Origin: Ptychodera flava
Lineage: Eukaryota > Hemichordata > Enteropneusta > Ptychoderidae
Assembly (NCBI RefSeq): GCF_041260155.1
Contig: NW_027248277.1
Coordinates: 5,006,410 to 5,070,409, forward strand
Length of the DNA: 64,000 bases
Reading direction: 5' to 3'
This document shows positions 1 through 11,900 of the stretch, piece after piece. Position 1 is the first letter of the stretch. Each line of letters opens with the position of its first letter. The position numbers and the translations under genes are program-made. A model generated the notes under the pieces. It saw only the letters and a list, made by a program, of their open reading frames with translations. It did not search any database and was not told the origin of the DNA.

Positions 1-600
1 ATCAGCAGAGCAGAATTTTCGCAGTTTTTCCTGCAACTCTTATAATGGTTCATGAAATGACAATGTGCACAGACAGTAAAATTGTTTGATTTCATCGATG
101 TCATTGCAAAAGTTGATAGGCTCGTACTTTTCTTAATATGTTTCAGAAAATAAACATTTGGTAATGATGTTTTTAAAATTTAGTCTGTTTTCATATCAAA
201 ATATGCTTATACAAAACCATAAGCTTGATTTACGTGAATGTTTTTAACATAATCAACAATCACCATAGTCCCTTTACATGTAAGTCAAAAACTAATTGTG
301 TTTCCTGCTGCACGTCTTTTCAAAAAGAGAAGGAGAGATACACAAAGTTTAATCAGTTTTAATTTAGGAAACTTTAAACAAGCAGTCATTGAACGCATTG
401 TTTTTTACTAAGGCTAATACAATTCTGATTGTTACTTGTCTATATTTCAAAGATTTGTATTTTAAATAGTTATACTTTACCACTCAAAGTAATGTTTCCC
501 AAGAATAAGTAAATGATATTAAACAACTTTCTTATAATAAGATACACAAGATATATGGTAATTTCAAGTCATCTACTGTTTTTCAAACACTAAATTTAGT
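1..600. other. anonymous AT-rich DNA
   Basis: No open frame with codon structure, splice-site pairs or recognisable repeat was found on either strand. The stretch is AT-rich with short homopolymer runs. It lies just left of the first copy of the large duplication that begins near 600. Confidence 0.5.
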
Positions 601-2900
601 TGTTACCATTTTTTTACTGTATTAAATGCTGTTATCACTTGAAATGTACCAAAATTGAACAGGTTTCAGAATGTTAGAGTATAATGCTATATATTTTCAG
701 CTGCCCTACATCAACAATTCCTGTTCAATTTTCTCTTCGTTACAATGCAGTGATCTTCATCAGATAGATCACATTATGCAGAAATTATTAAACAAATGTA
801 TTCAGAGATAATTTCAAATGTATGATAATTTTTCAAAAGAGAAGTTATAGAAATGCAATGTATAAAAATCTTTTTATAATTAAAAAAAATTGAACGAGGA
901 AGCCTCAAAATATTCCGAACAGCTTGTACTTTTTGATGAAAACATTGATTGTAAATATATGATACTGAATAGATAAATTACACCATACCTTTGTTGTTAT
1001 GGCTTTGCTGAGTTTCAACTGACACAAATAGGCATGTGAATCTTCTGAACTTCCAAAGCAGAATTAGTCCTTTGAAGCTCTGAGTAACAAAAGAAAGCAA
1101 AAAGTTTACAAATATTCCTGACTTTGGTAAAATTTTACTCAAAAGGTGTCTGTAATGTTGCTGTATTTGCTGTGAACATGTAGCTGTGCCACACTTAAGT
1201 CACATGATTTATAACAAACTGATTGTGTTGCTGCTATGTTGAAATGTAAAACAAATGGGTCCATAGTTCAGTCTTTGCAGACCTTTGCCTATCATGCAAA
1301 GTGTACCATTTTGCTCACAACATATAGGTATATTTGCATTACCAGTCACGTGATTGCATTTACTTCTTTGTTGAAACAGTAAAGATATAGGTTTAGGGTT
1401 CAGTCTTTTCTGACTTTAGCTGCCATGGTACTTTGTACTGACACGTCAGCTTGTAAATCATTATTGATAGAATGAACACCTACATGAACCATTGAAACAA
1501 CAGATATAATATTTATCTACGGCCTTGTGTAATCGGCAAAATCATCAAAAGTTGCAAAAATTAATTCTTAGCAAATTGTTCAAGACAAAGTTACATGGCT
1601 CAGAGCCACTATAGTGCATATTCTTAAGACAAGGAGTCACCTGTGAAATTTAAACAGCAAATATTAGATTTTGGACACTATTCTAACTGATCACAGGGTA
1701 ATGCTTGGCAATCTTCCATGGGTTTCACAATTTTGGTGACGGTATATGATTTGCGTCATTGGCAACTTGACATTTTCAATAGTAACAGGTATATTGGGAA
1801 GACATTAAGAAATTATTTCCAAGTTCAGTATTCTTAAAAATCTAGTACTCTTGTTTGTAAAGATTTGATATAATTAGTGATTAATACTGAGTGGTTTATA
1901 AATGTGACATAAGATTCGAATGTGTAACTTTAAATTTTCACCACACCTGTCAAATTATGTGTAATCTTGTAAAATTCAGCTGAACATTCATTTAAGAACA
2001 GAAAAATTAGCTGTTGTTTTCCTAGACATTATAAGAAAATTCCAATATCCTATAGTACGTGAAAACCCCCTTGATTTTTAGCGTATAATGTTTATATACG
2101 GCTGAACGGTTATTAAGAAGTATTGCATTTGCAATCAAACCATTTTGTTCAGATTAATTTTTAAATCAGGTTTTTCATGGTTTTACACAATTTTACCATT
2201 TTCATGCAAATTTCCATATTTATGTCATCAATTTTTTTGTATATTATAATATTATCCAATTTCAGCAACATTTGCAATAATTTTTGATGTGAGAAAATAA
2301 CGGATGTAGAAAAGAGGAAGTCTTTCAGAACCATGGTTTCGGCCAAAACTAATGGTATTCAATAGTGCTTTTGGGTGAACAGGTCAAGCTGAAAATTGCC
2401 ATGTCAAAATGCATTCATCACACGTACACAGCACCGCATTCATTTGAATACATTCACACACAACTGGTTTAGTTTACAAATGAAAATACTCCTTTTTAGA
2501 AGCTAATTGTACTCCAATATCACATAGAACTAAAATAATAATATCATCTGTAGTCTACCTATGAAAACTACTACTAATTTTTACAGTGAATCTAATTATC
2601 AACAACTTTAATCGTTGGTGCTAATCAGGTCAAGTCAACAACTCAACTAGCTGATGAATACCTCTACTTGGCCTGCTGCAAAAGTGAAAGGTGTTTTGAA
2701 AGCTATTGTATGGTATGCCATACACACAGCAGATTATTATATTTTGCAGAGTTGTTTCCAATTAAGTGATATTTTAGAAATTTTGAGAATGTTTTAAGGA
2801 AAGCTAAGACATTTGTTGACAGTTCATGGAGGTAGTAAATAGAGAATAAAACGTGATGTAAATGTTTGATGATGGACTCGATGCACATACTGCAACAGTT
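600..2900 (+). repeat. diverged tandem duplication, copy A
   Basis: This stretch is collinear with 3,960-7,065. Shared landmarks in the same order include the ACTGTATTAAATGC / ATCACTTGAAAT segment (about 620 versus 3,990), the AATAGGC...GAAGCTCTGAGTAA segment (1,030 versus 4,400), the GGCCAAAAC...GAACAGGTCAA segment (2,341 versus 6,018) and the AAGACATTTGT...CATGGAGG segment (2,807 versus 7,023). The copies differ by many substitutions and indels, so the event is old. Short open frames inside it are not conserved between copies and do not look coding. Confidence 0.7.
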
Positions 2901-3959
2901 TATAGATAGTCATAGGAATTTGACAATTACTGAATCATAAAATTCAAGGTTCTACATAACCTTTGCACACTAGCCCGGGTCTAGTAAATTACCGGGACTA
3001 ATAAAATTGGTAGATGGTAGTCAGACAAAACAAGTGACTTTTGATAGTATAATTGATAGAATAAAAAATAAATGCAAGTTTACAGTAATATTTTTCAGAA
3101 ACATAACTTTAAAGTATGTGACTAATGTGTCAAACTTCTTTAATATCACATCAATAGAGGTCAAATACTTATTTTGTTAATAAAAATCAAAATAATTGCA
3201 GGTTCAACAACAATTTATTCAAATGACATTACACTCATCCTTACTCTGATCGCAATCTGCTGGGAAGTAGTTTGGATTGTTGCTATGGCGACTAGAATTG
3301 TATTGTCGAAATGCCAAAGTGATATATTTTTCTGGGTACTATATTCATAATCAATTATAACAATGATATCATTCATCAAATATGATCTGATGTTGAAGAT
3401 TAGATGGCTTTGATAATTGCTGTTTTATGTATATTTTATGGGCATTTAGTTACATAACATTCAAATTAATCTCCATCTGTCTGAAAACTGCATTTTTACT
3501 CACATCTTAGTTTACGCATAAACATTTTACATTTGTCTGTCATTAACTTATCACTTGCAAGAAATCAAACTGACATTTATTTTTTATTGAAAAAAAACAA
3601 GAAATAAACAGTAAAAACTGTTACAAAAATGTTTCTCAAATTCTTCAGGGGCATAATGGCATTGTGCAACTTATACTTCTTTCAAGATCAAGCAAATATC
3701 AGGATAGAGACAATAGATTACTGTACTTCCAGAGTGAGTCCCTCTTAGAGTTATTGTGAAATTCAAATATTACTATAGACTGTAATGTTACTAAGTTTGT
3801 GCCATCTCAATGCAAAGAAATGATACAGGGACTACAGTTTGACAGATAATCCAGGGGTGATAGCATGTCCATAATTCTGTCAGTTTTCACCTTAAATATA
3901 CAACTCATTAACTGTATCTATTTGCTTAATGTCTTCATGACCCTGTGAGGGGTGAAAAA
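2901..3959. other. spacer between duplication copies
   Basis: AT-rich DNA with no supported gene. It separates the two copies of the duplication and has no obvious match to either. A CCCGGGTCTAGTAAATTACCGGG segment at about 2,973-2,995 is a short imperfect inverted repeat. Confidence 0.4.
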
Positions 3960-6900
3960 TCATGCATTAGTTGCCGCCAGCTTTTTGACTGTATTGAATG
4001 CCGGGATCACTTGAAATTTATCAAAATTTGTATGGCAGATCAGGTTTCAGAATGACAAAGGACATTATTTATTATCAGCGGTCACTCATGAAATATTTTT
4101 GTACAATATGTCCACTTGTAATCACTACAGTAGTTTTTATCAGACATATATCACAGTATGCAGAATACAGAAAGACATGATTCAGAGAGAATTTCAAACG
4201 TGTGTATAAATGATAATTTGTTCAAAAGGGAAGTGGTGAAAATCCGATATTTAAAAATAAAATGACATTCTTTTTTTACGAAAATTCAACAAGGAAGCCT
4301 CATGAAAAATTTGACACACATAGTAAACATATGATACTGGATAGAGAAACCATAGCGTACCTTAGTTATTATGGCTTAGAAGTTTCCACTGACTTAAATA
4401 GGCGTCTTGATCTGCTGGATGTGCAATGCAGATTGGTCCAGTGAAGCTCTGAGTAAAATAATCGAACAGTTTACAAATATTCCTGGCTGTGGTAAAATTT
4501 GACTCAAAAGATGCCTGGAATATTGCTGCGCTTGCGCAGAACAAGTAGCGTGTGCAACACTGAAGTCACATGATTTACAACACGCTGTGGAAACAGTAAA
4601 GAAATGGGTCAAGAGTGCATTCTTTGCTGACCTTTGCCTGTCATTCTTGTGTACTCAAATGACCCTTTGTAAATCGTTGCTAATAGAAGGAACCCCAAAG
4701 GAACCAGTTCAACAGTAGATATTACATTTATCTTCAGTGAAGTAGATGAAATATTATAAGGACATTGCAAAGCAGCAGCCAGGGTATGCAAAAAGACATT
4801 CCTGGCGATTTTTAACACAAAGAAATGTGGCATTATACAGAGCCACTGTTCAAATTCATACTCTTGTGAGAGTGACAGTCATCATTGGTGAAATCTGTTT
4901 ACAGCAGGTTCCTTTTGGACACCATTTTACCCGCATGCACGTTCACAAGTTAATGCTTGGCAATCTTCCAAGAATTCCTTCCACAGTTCAACCACAGGTG
5001 TAGGATTTACCTCATTGACAGCTTGGCATTTTCAATATTAACAAATTAAAATTTATTGGGAAAAAACACATTCAGAATTAATTTCAGAATTCTGTATGGA
5101 AATAAATATATTACTCAAGACCTATTAATGTATTAATCCTATTTGTGTAGATTGAATAGCATTTGCAAATTTATGAATTGTGCAACAAATGTCCGATATC
5201 GAGTGATCCATATAAGATTTAGCTGAACTCTCCAGGATTACACAAATCTGTGACAAAATCAGCTAATTTTTACAGAGATCAGACCAAATACTGAAACTGC
5301 AGTTGAACATTCTCTTGAGAAAATCATCTTACTTTTCTCAAGAGATGACAGGGTAATCGCAATGAATTTATCTCGTATTACCTGAAAAATTATACCTGAA
5401 AAATTAAATAATTTTTCAGCATATAGATATCTACAACTGATTATCAAGGACTATTTACAGTTATGATCCAACCGTTTTGTTCAGATTAAATTTTAAAACA
5501 TGTTTATACCAGTTTTACATCATTTCAATGTGCAAATTATCTTTGCATCCATTTTCTATATCTATGTGCTCATCAATTTTTATGCACATTAAGATAATAT
5601 CATATACTCCGAAAACTAAGCACAACATGCAATAAGTTTGTTGTAAAAAAACCAGTTGAGAGTACAAATGAGGCACTTTTAAGGTAGTAATTATGCCTGA
5701 AAGTAAAACACTTAAACTTTTGCTCAAACTGACCTCAAGTACTGTTTCATCCATTCTCGTTCAAAATCAAGAACAAACATCAGGGTCACTATTCAAAGTT
5801 TGCTACTATACAGAAACAAATTACCCAAGATTTACCAATGTTTGAAATTCAACGTTTCCGATTTTTGAAAAATTAATATGCTGAAAGGTTTACTTACACC
5901 AAAGAGCTATAAACTGAACCTCCAAGTGGTAGATCAGAAAAGAATTGTAAAAGTTTGTGAGTCTGAATATCTGTCCCCGAGGCGCATTGTACCTTCATCC
6001 TTTCATAACTATGGTTCTGGCCAAAACCCATTGTGTTCAATAGTGATCTGTTTACATGCAATTGTGTTGAACAGGTCAACCTTTAAATCGCCATGCCCAA
6101 ATACATTCATCACAGCACTACATTTACTTGAATACATTACACAACAGGTTTAAGTATAGTCTCTGAAAACTCAGCACAACATCCAATAATTTTGTCATGA
6201 GAAAAAAAAGTGTACAAATGAGGAAGTCTTTATCCTTCACCACCATGGTTTCGGCCAAAACCCAACGTATTCGACAGTGACCTATTTACAGGTCAATTGT
6301 GTTGAACAGGTCAACCCGTAAACCGCCATGCCAAAATGCATTCATCACATGTATACAGCTCTACATTCACTTGAATACATTCACACACAACAGGTTAAGT
6401 ATACTCTCTGAAAACTCAGCACCACATGCAATATTAAATTTTGTTGTGAGAAAAAATTTTAGAATGAGGATATCTTAATCCTTTCACAACCATGTTGTCA
6501 GGCAAAACTCAATGTATTTGATAGTGATTTGTTTACAGCACACTGGAGTGAATAGGTCAACCTGTAAACCACCATACATTCATCTCACGTATACAGCACT
6601 ACATTCACCTGAATACATTCACAAGCAACAGGTTAAATATGCAGGTATACTCTGTCCCTTAGGTGGACAGAGCGTGGTTCAGAACTTACTTTCTCACCTT
6701 TAACATCACTTGACAAATTGAAATACTCCTTCCTTTTGCATCATCTTCAATATCATATATATAGGACTAAAATAATGATATCATTTATAGTGCCATGGAA
6801 GCTATCATTAATTTTACGGCAAAACTTGGTAAATTATTTTTTCATCATCAATATTTAGTCAGGTAAGTCACCCACTCAGGAGACTGAATACCTCAAGTAT

Positions 6901-7065
6901 ACAGAACATGCTGCCGAAATGAAAGGAAGGCATTTGAAAACATTTGTACTGTAGCTTTACAGAAGATAATTATTTTTGCTCAGTGATTTTTTAGTTGATA
7001 TGAAGAATGTTTCAGGAAAGTAAAGACATTTGTCGATCAGTCCATGGAGGCAGAAAACAGACGAT
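3960..7065 (+). repeat. diverged tandem duplication, copy B
   Basis: This is the second copy of the segment at 600-2,900, in direct orientation. It is about 800 bp longer than copy A, mainly because a unit of roughly 240 bp is present three times here (5,995-6,665) but once in copy A (about 2,330-2,480). Overlapping short open frames on both strands differ from the equivalents in copy A and are treated as chance. Confidence 0.7.
5995..6665 (+). repeat. three tandem units of about 240 bp inside copy B
   Basis: Three direct repeats begin near 5,995, 6,232 and 6,478. Each carries the block GGCCAAAACCCA / GAACAGGTCAAC / ATTCATCACATGTATACAG / ACAGGTTAAGTATA in the same order. The single equivalent in the upstream copy lies near 2,335-2,475. 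The units are diverged from each other by substitutions and small indels. Confidence 0.75.
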
Positions 7066-7542
7066 TAGCAGAGTCGATCGACTCATTTGGCGCGATACAG
7101 GTTACGTGATTGGCCCATATACGATTTCAAAGGCCTGGCGTAGCTCAACAGACAACACAGCGACCCGGGCGTTTTAAACTCCTCATGCAGAAGAGCAGAA
7201 ACTGGAAGTTATGGTATGGGCAAAACTTCAGATATCGCCGGAAAATTGCTTTCTTTTTGATCGCACATTTATTTTACACGTTGAACTTGAGAGCCCCATT
7301 CATGTTCTTCCCAACTGGCATGGATTTTTGCTCATTTGCAGTGAGACAGTCATTTAATGCGCCGTTGGAAAAATTATATCACCAGCCATGTCATGGTGTT
7401 GGCGGCCATTGAGTCACATCCCTTTGGGAAGTATAGGAGTAGTGGTACTGCCATCGCATGTTGATATGTTGCACGAGCTGTTCAGTCAATCATTTCAATC
7501 TTTTTTCAATATGCTGTTGTCTCTCACACTCACACACATACA

Positions 7543-7547
<5 letters not shown>

Positions 7548-7610
<63 letters not shown>

Positions 7611-7612
7611 GT
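7548..7612. repeat. (TC)n followed by (AT)n microsatellite
   Basis: An uninterrupted run of TC dinucleotides of about 47 bases passes into AT dinucleotides. Long Ser/Leu or Arg/Glu open frames through it are artefacts of the repeat. Confidence 0.95.
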
Positions 7613-7693
7613 ATATACCCAGTATAATGCTTATTTATAACGCTCTGCCTCAGCATCAAGCACTGTAATTTCCCATGAGGACATCTGTATAGT

Positions 7694-7698
<5 letters not shown>

Positions 7699-7761
<63 letters not shown>
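7699..7761. repeat. (AT)n microsatellite
   Basis: About 60 bases of AT dinucleotides directly precede the left arm of the large palindrome at 7,762-8,205. Confidence 0.95.
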
Positions 7762-8205
<444 letters not shown>

Positions 8206-8239
8206 ACTTGTTTGTTTGTTGGTTTCCTGAGTACCCTGC

Positions 8240-8830
8240 GGTAGTACAGGCTTAATTACCATAGGCAACAATATGGACTAAACTATCTCCACACACGATT
8301 ATTTTGTCCACCTTTTCAGGATCACGTGTCCAACGGAAATTAGTGGTTAGGGCTATGGTTACGGTTAGGGTTAGTCGTCCAAGCTTTAGAAAATATCCTT
8401 ACAGATGCATTCACATGATATCATACCTTTACCCATAACCTTTCCCTGACCAGGAATGCCCCGGGATGTGATCTGGAGACTTTCTTCCACGGATCCATTG
8501 CCACATTGCTTATAACAGGTTGAACTAAGATGATGGATGCATTATTCTTCAAATTGGAGAAATTTGAAGCATGCACAGTTCAACTGACACATATCACAAT
8601 AATTACTAATTTTTTCTGGTGCTTTAATCGGTTTTCTCACAAAAGACTACTTTGGCTCAAAAACTGAGCAACGACGCCTCATTAGATGTTAAAGTCCTAA
8701 CTGGTGTGGCTCTGGACTGTTTACTTCAACTTTCAATATCTCTAGATTGTCAAATCCAAGCTGTTCAGTGATCAGTTGATGAAGGATCTTTTGTTTAGTT
8801 AGAGTTATTGAGAGCCTAGGAAATGTTCCG
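8240..8830. other. 3' flank of the DCST-like gene
   Basis: No coding sequence was seen. The stretch contains a short TTAGGG-like tract near 8,345-8,375. On the minus strand it includes an ATTAAA hexamer (plus-strand 8,623-8,628), about 210 bp beyond the DCST-like stop codon, a possible variant poly(A) signal. Confidence 0.35.
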
Positions 8831-8834
8831 GATT

Positions 8835-8906
8835 TCATTCCATTTCCATGTCAGTTGATGATGTACTGTCATCGGAATCTGGTGGTGAACAGGCATGACA
8901 GACCTC
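8835..8906 (-). CDS. DCST-like exon 15 (terminal; last Cys pair of RING-like finger)
   Basis: The acceptor is a pyrimidine-rich stretch ending TTGTCAG. Phase 0. The 23 codons contain V-C-H-A-C, the last C-x2-C pair of the finger, then an acidic Ser/Asp-rich tail (D-S-D-D-S), and end at TGA (8,835-8,837). Human DCST2 has the same arrangement of a Cys pair followed by an acidic serine-rich stretch. Confidence 0.8.
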   Translation of the reverse strand, partial: EVCHACSPPDSDDSTSSTDMEME

Positions 8907-11900
8907 CTGACAAGAGAATAAGAAATACAAAGTTGCTATTCACAGAACAAATTACATTTAAAGTACAAATAATATATATATTCTGGATTTCTCTATGAAA
9001 TGCATTGGCAGTAGCTCAAAGTTAGTTGCCAAGGGGAGATCATGATGCACTGATTCGGTTCTGTGTGTATCACACGTTGGTCATGTGATCAATTTTAGCT
9101 AATTACCATTTTGTGTTAAATGGTTGCAATGATCAGGTGACCAGTTTCAGCTAATTATTAAACTTGACATTTTTTGTTGAATGGCTGCTGAATATCTTCT
9201 GATCAAATTAAATAATGTAACCCAATTCAGACGTCAGAATAGTATGACAGAACCCCATGGCCTTGGAGGGCACTCTGTGGCGTTCCGAAGGTATTTCCCG
9301 AGGGATACGGTGTATTCTGCCGCCAGTACTTTTCCGAGCGAACGCCAAAGCTTCGGAACGCCACAGAGTGCCCTCCAAGGCCATGGGGTTCTGTTATTAT
9401 TACATATGTTCCCCAATTTTGTCGATCGCCGTCGCAAAAAAACAGCTAATCACGACACGGCCTGATTGCATATAGATTCTATATAGTGCGCATTGATATG
9501 CTGTCAATGAACTTTTCATCAGCTGTGAGCTCACTGATTGGCTAAGGGAAAACTTTCTACTATTCATATGCAAATATTTGATGCAGAGTACCTCGTTCAC
9601 TATATCACTGTATTTCCATCTCGACTAAGACAACAAAAACAGACACAAACAAAGACGTTTCAGGACAGAAATCTTAAATATTTTAAATACATGTGAACAA
9701 AATTGGTATTAAGAGTAACAAGATCAATTGTAATAAAAATTAGAATGACTGAAACTTCCAAATTGTACGCGAAATTAGACTAATCGGAGTCCGAGTACGG
9801 CTGTCAGATCTTTGAATGTGAAGTTGAAGACTCCTCCGGTGATTTGAGAATAGCACGGGTAACTGGTTTTGAACTTGCTGGCTACACCATTGCAAGGATT
9901 GCGAAGTACTGATCACCGCGTTGTCGGAGGAGCCGATCTATCACATTTGTCTTTGCCGTGGCCGACACGGGTATCGCTTGTCGATGTGCTCGGCCTGGGT
10001 GCTCGGTCACGGCACGGTCCCTCTATCACGGTCCCTCTATCACGGACCAAGGTCACGGGTCGAATTTGTCATCAACCCCACTCAATATTACTCATTTGCC
10101 GTTGTTGATCTTCGTAGGCGAGTTATTTGTGGATACCGATCGCGAATGTGGCTCATACTTTTCGTCGCTGTTTCTCAGCTTTCTGTACGCTGACGTAAAG
10201 TGATAAGATTTACGTCACCGTCGTGGGTCAAGCTCAACTGGTAGAAATTTCCGTTGTTATTGTCCGAAGCCAGCCGTAGTCACAGTATTTTGTTCCGTCC
10301 GTGCCGAGATATTAGTTTCACTTCGATAATAAAATTCTGATTCCAAATGTTCAAAATAAATACAGTTCTGCTTATCCGCTTAAATATTTATTGTTGTTCA
10401 GGAGCCGGCAACAATATTTACCAATAGAAAGTAGTACAGGATAATAACTAATTTGCATAATTTAGCGTGGAAATAATTTCTTACCATGGCTTTCTATGTA
10501 AACATTTAATGGCACAAGACCTGTTTTCGAAATGCTTTGAAGTTGATAAAACACGTGAAATACTTTGCTGAAAGCAAGCAATTAGTAAAATATTTAAAAG
10601 TAGTGATAATTAGCTCAATCAAAAGCTAAAATACTTAGAAAAGTGTCAAAATTTTTGGAAAATGCAAAAAATATACAGGGACTATATTATCTCTGTCTGT
10701 GAAAATACCAACTTTATTTCGCTGCCAACAAATTGGTAATCTGTGGTACATATGCAATAATATGAAACAATCATTTTACCGTAGAGTTTCATTATTGTGA
10801 TATAGTTGACTATACATAACATATTCCTGCTACTTTTTGTGACATTCATAGACCACATATTACATTTCAAGTAATTTTGCATACCTTAGGAAGACTGGAC
10901 TAAATCTTTCTTATAACAATTGAACCTTCTTATGGAGCTACTACAACTTTATGAAACAAGGGAACCCCTAGCATTATGGCAATTTGTAAATTTGTTTTGT
11001 GTGGGTGCAGCAGACTTCTTCAGTCATGCATCCTTCCATTATTTCATAATCTTTACAGACCCACCTTTATCCGTCCACCTGTACTTCTTCCCAATACACT
11101 CTACAGTGTTTCATTACCTCTATTGACCAACCTGTATGTATTCCCAACACTCTCTGCAGTGTTTCAAAACCTTTATCCACCCACCTGTATGTCTTCCCAA
11201 CACTCTCTGCAGTAGGCCATGTTACAGTTCTCAGATTCACAGTGATGTGTGTTGGCATCCTCTCTTTCCTTACAGATCAGACAGCGTTTCTTGCCAAGTC
11301 CAAGCAAAGCCAAACAACAACACAGCTTTGGAAAACTGTATCGGAGTGATGTCAGTATGCTGTGATCAGCCTGGATTGAAATATTGGGAAATGAAATTGG
11401 TGTATCTCAGTTAGCTTTTATATATTTCCAATATTTTTGAATTGCCTTACCATATTGCTCGAGTGTGTTGTTGAGAAATAAAGTGAAATGAAATAAAGTA
11501 TAATTTTCAACTACAATTGTTCTTGCAACCATTTGTGAGCTCACTATGTTTACTGATCTGAAAGGGAACAGTATTACCGTTTTGGGGCAAAAAGTATCAT
11601 TCTGGTGACATAAACACAAAAATGTTAATGACGAACTCAAAATGTGGGGATGTTGTAAACAAAAATAACTATAAGTGTAACAGGAACTGAAAGGATGTGA
11701 TACTGGAATAATAGTACAAACGTTAGCAGATTAGCCACTCTATGCACAGTACTGTAGATTCCCATAATTCATTGCGATTTGTATCCTCGGAGATACCTCA
11801 GTGAAGTCTACCATGTCTCCCATGTGTAGACAAATTCACAGACTATTTATCAAAATTTTGAAAGCGTACTTTTATGCACACCATTCTTCTCAATTCTCAT

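Noticed and set aside
10485..10570. Minus-strand stretch with a good acceptor (TTGCTTGCTTTCAG) and donor (CCATG|GTAAG)
   Set aside because: Exons 13, 14 and 15 of the DCST-like gene already join in phase without it, and its reading does not match the family.
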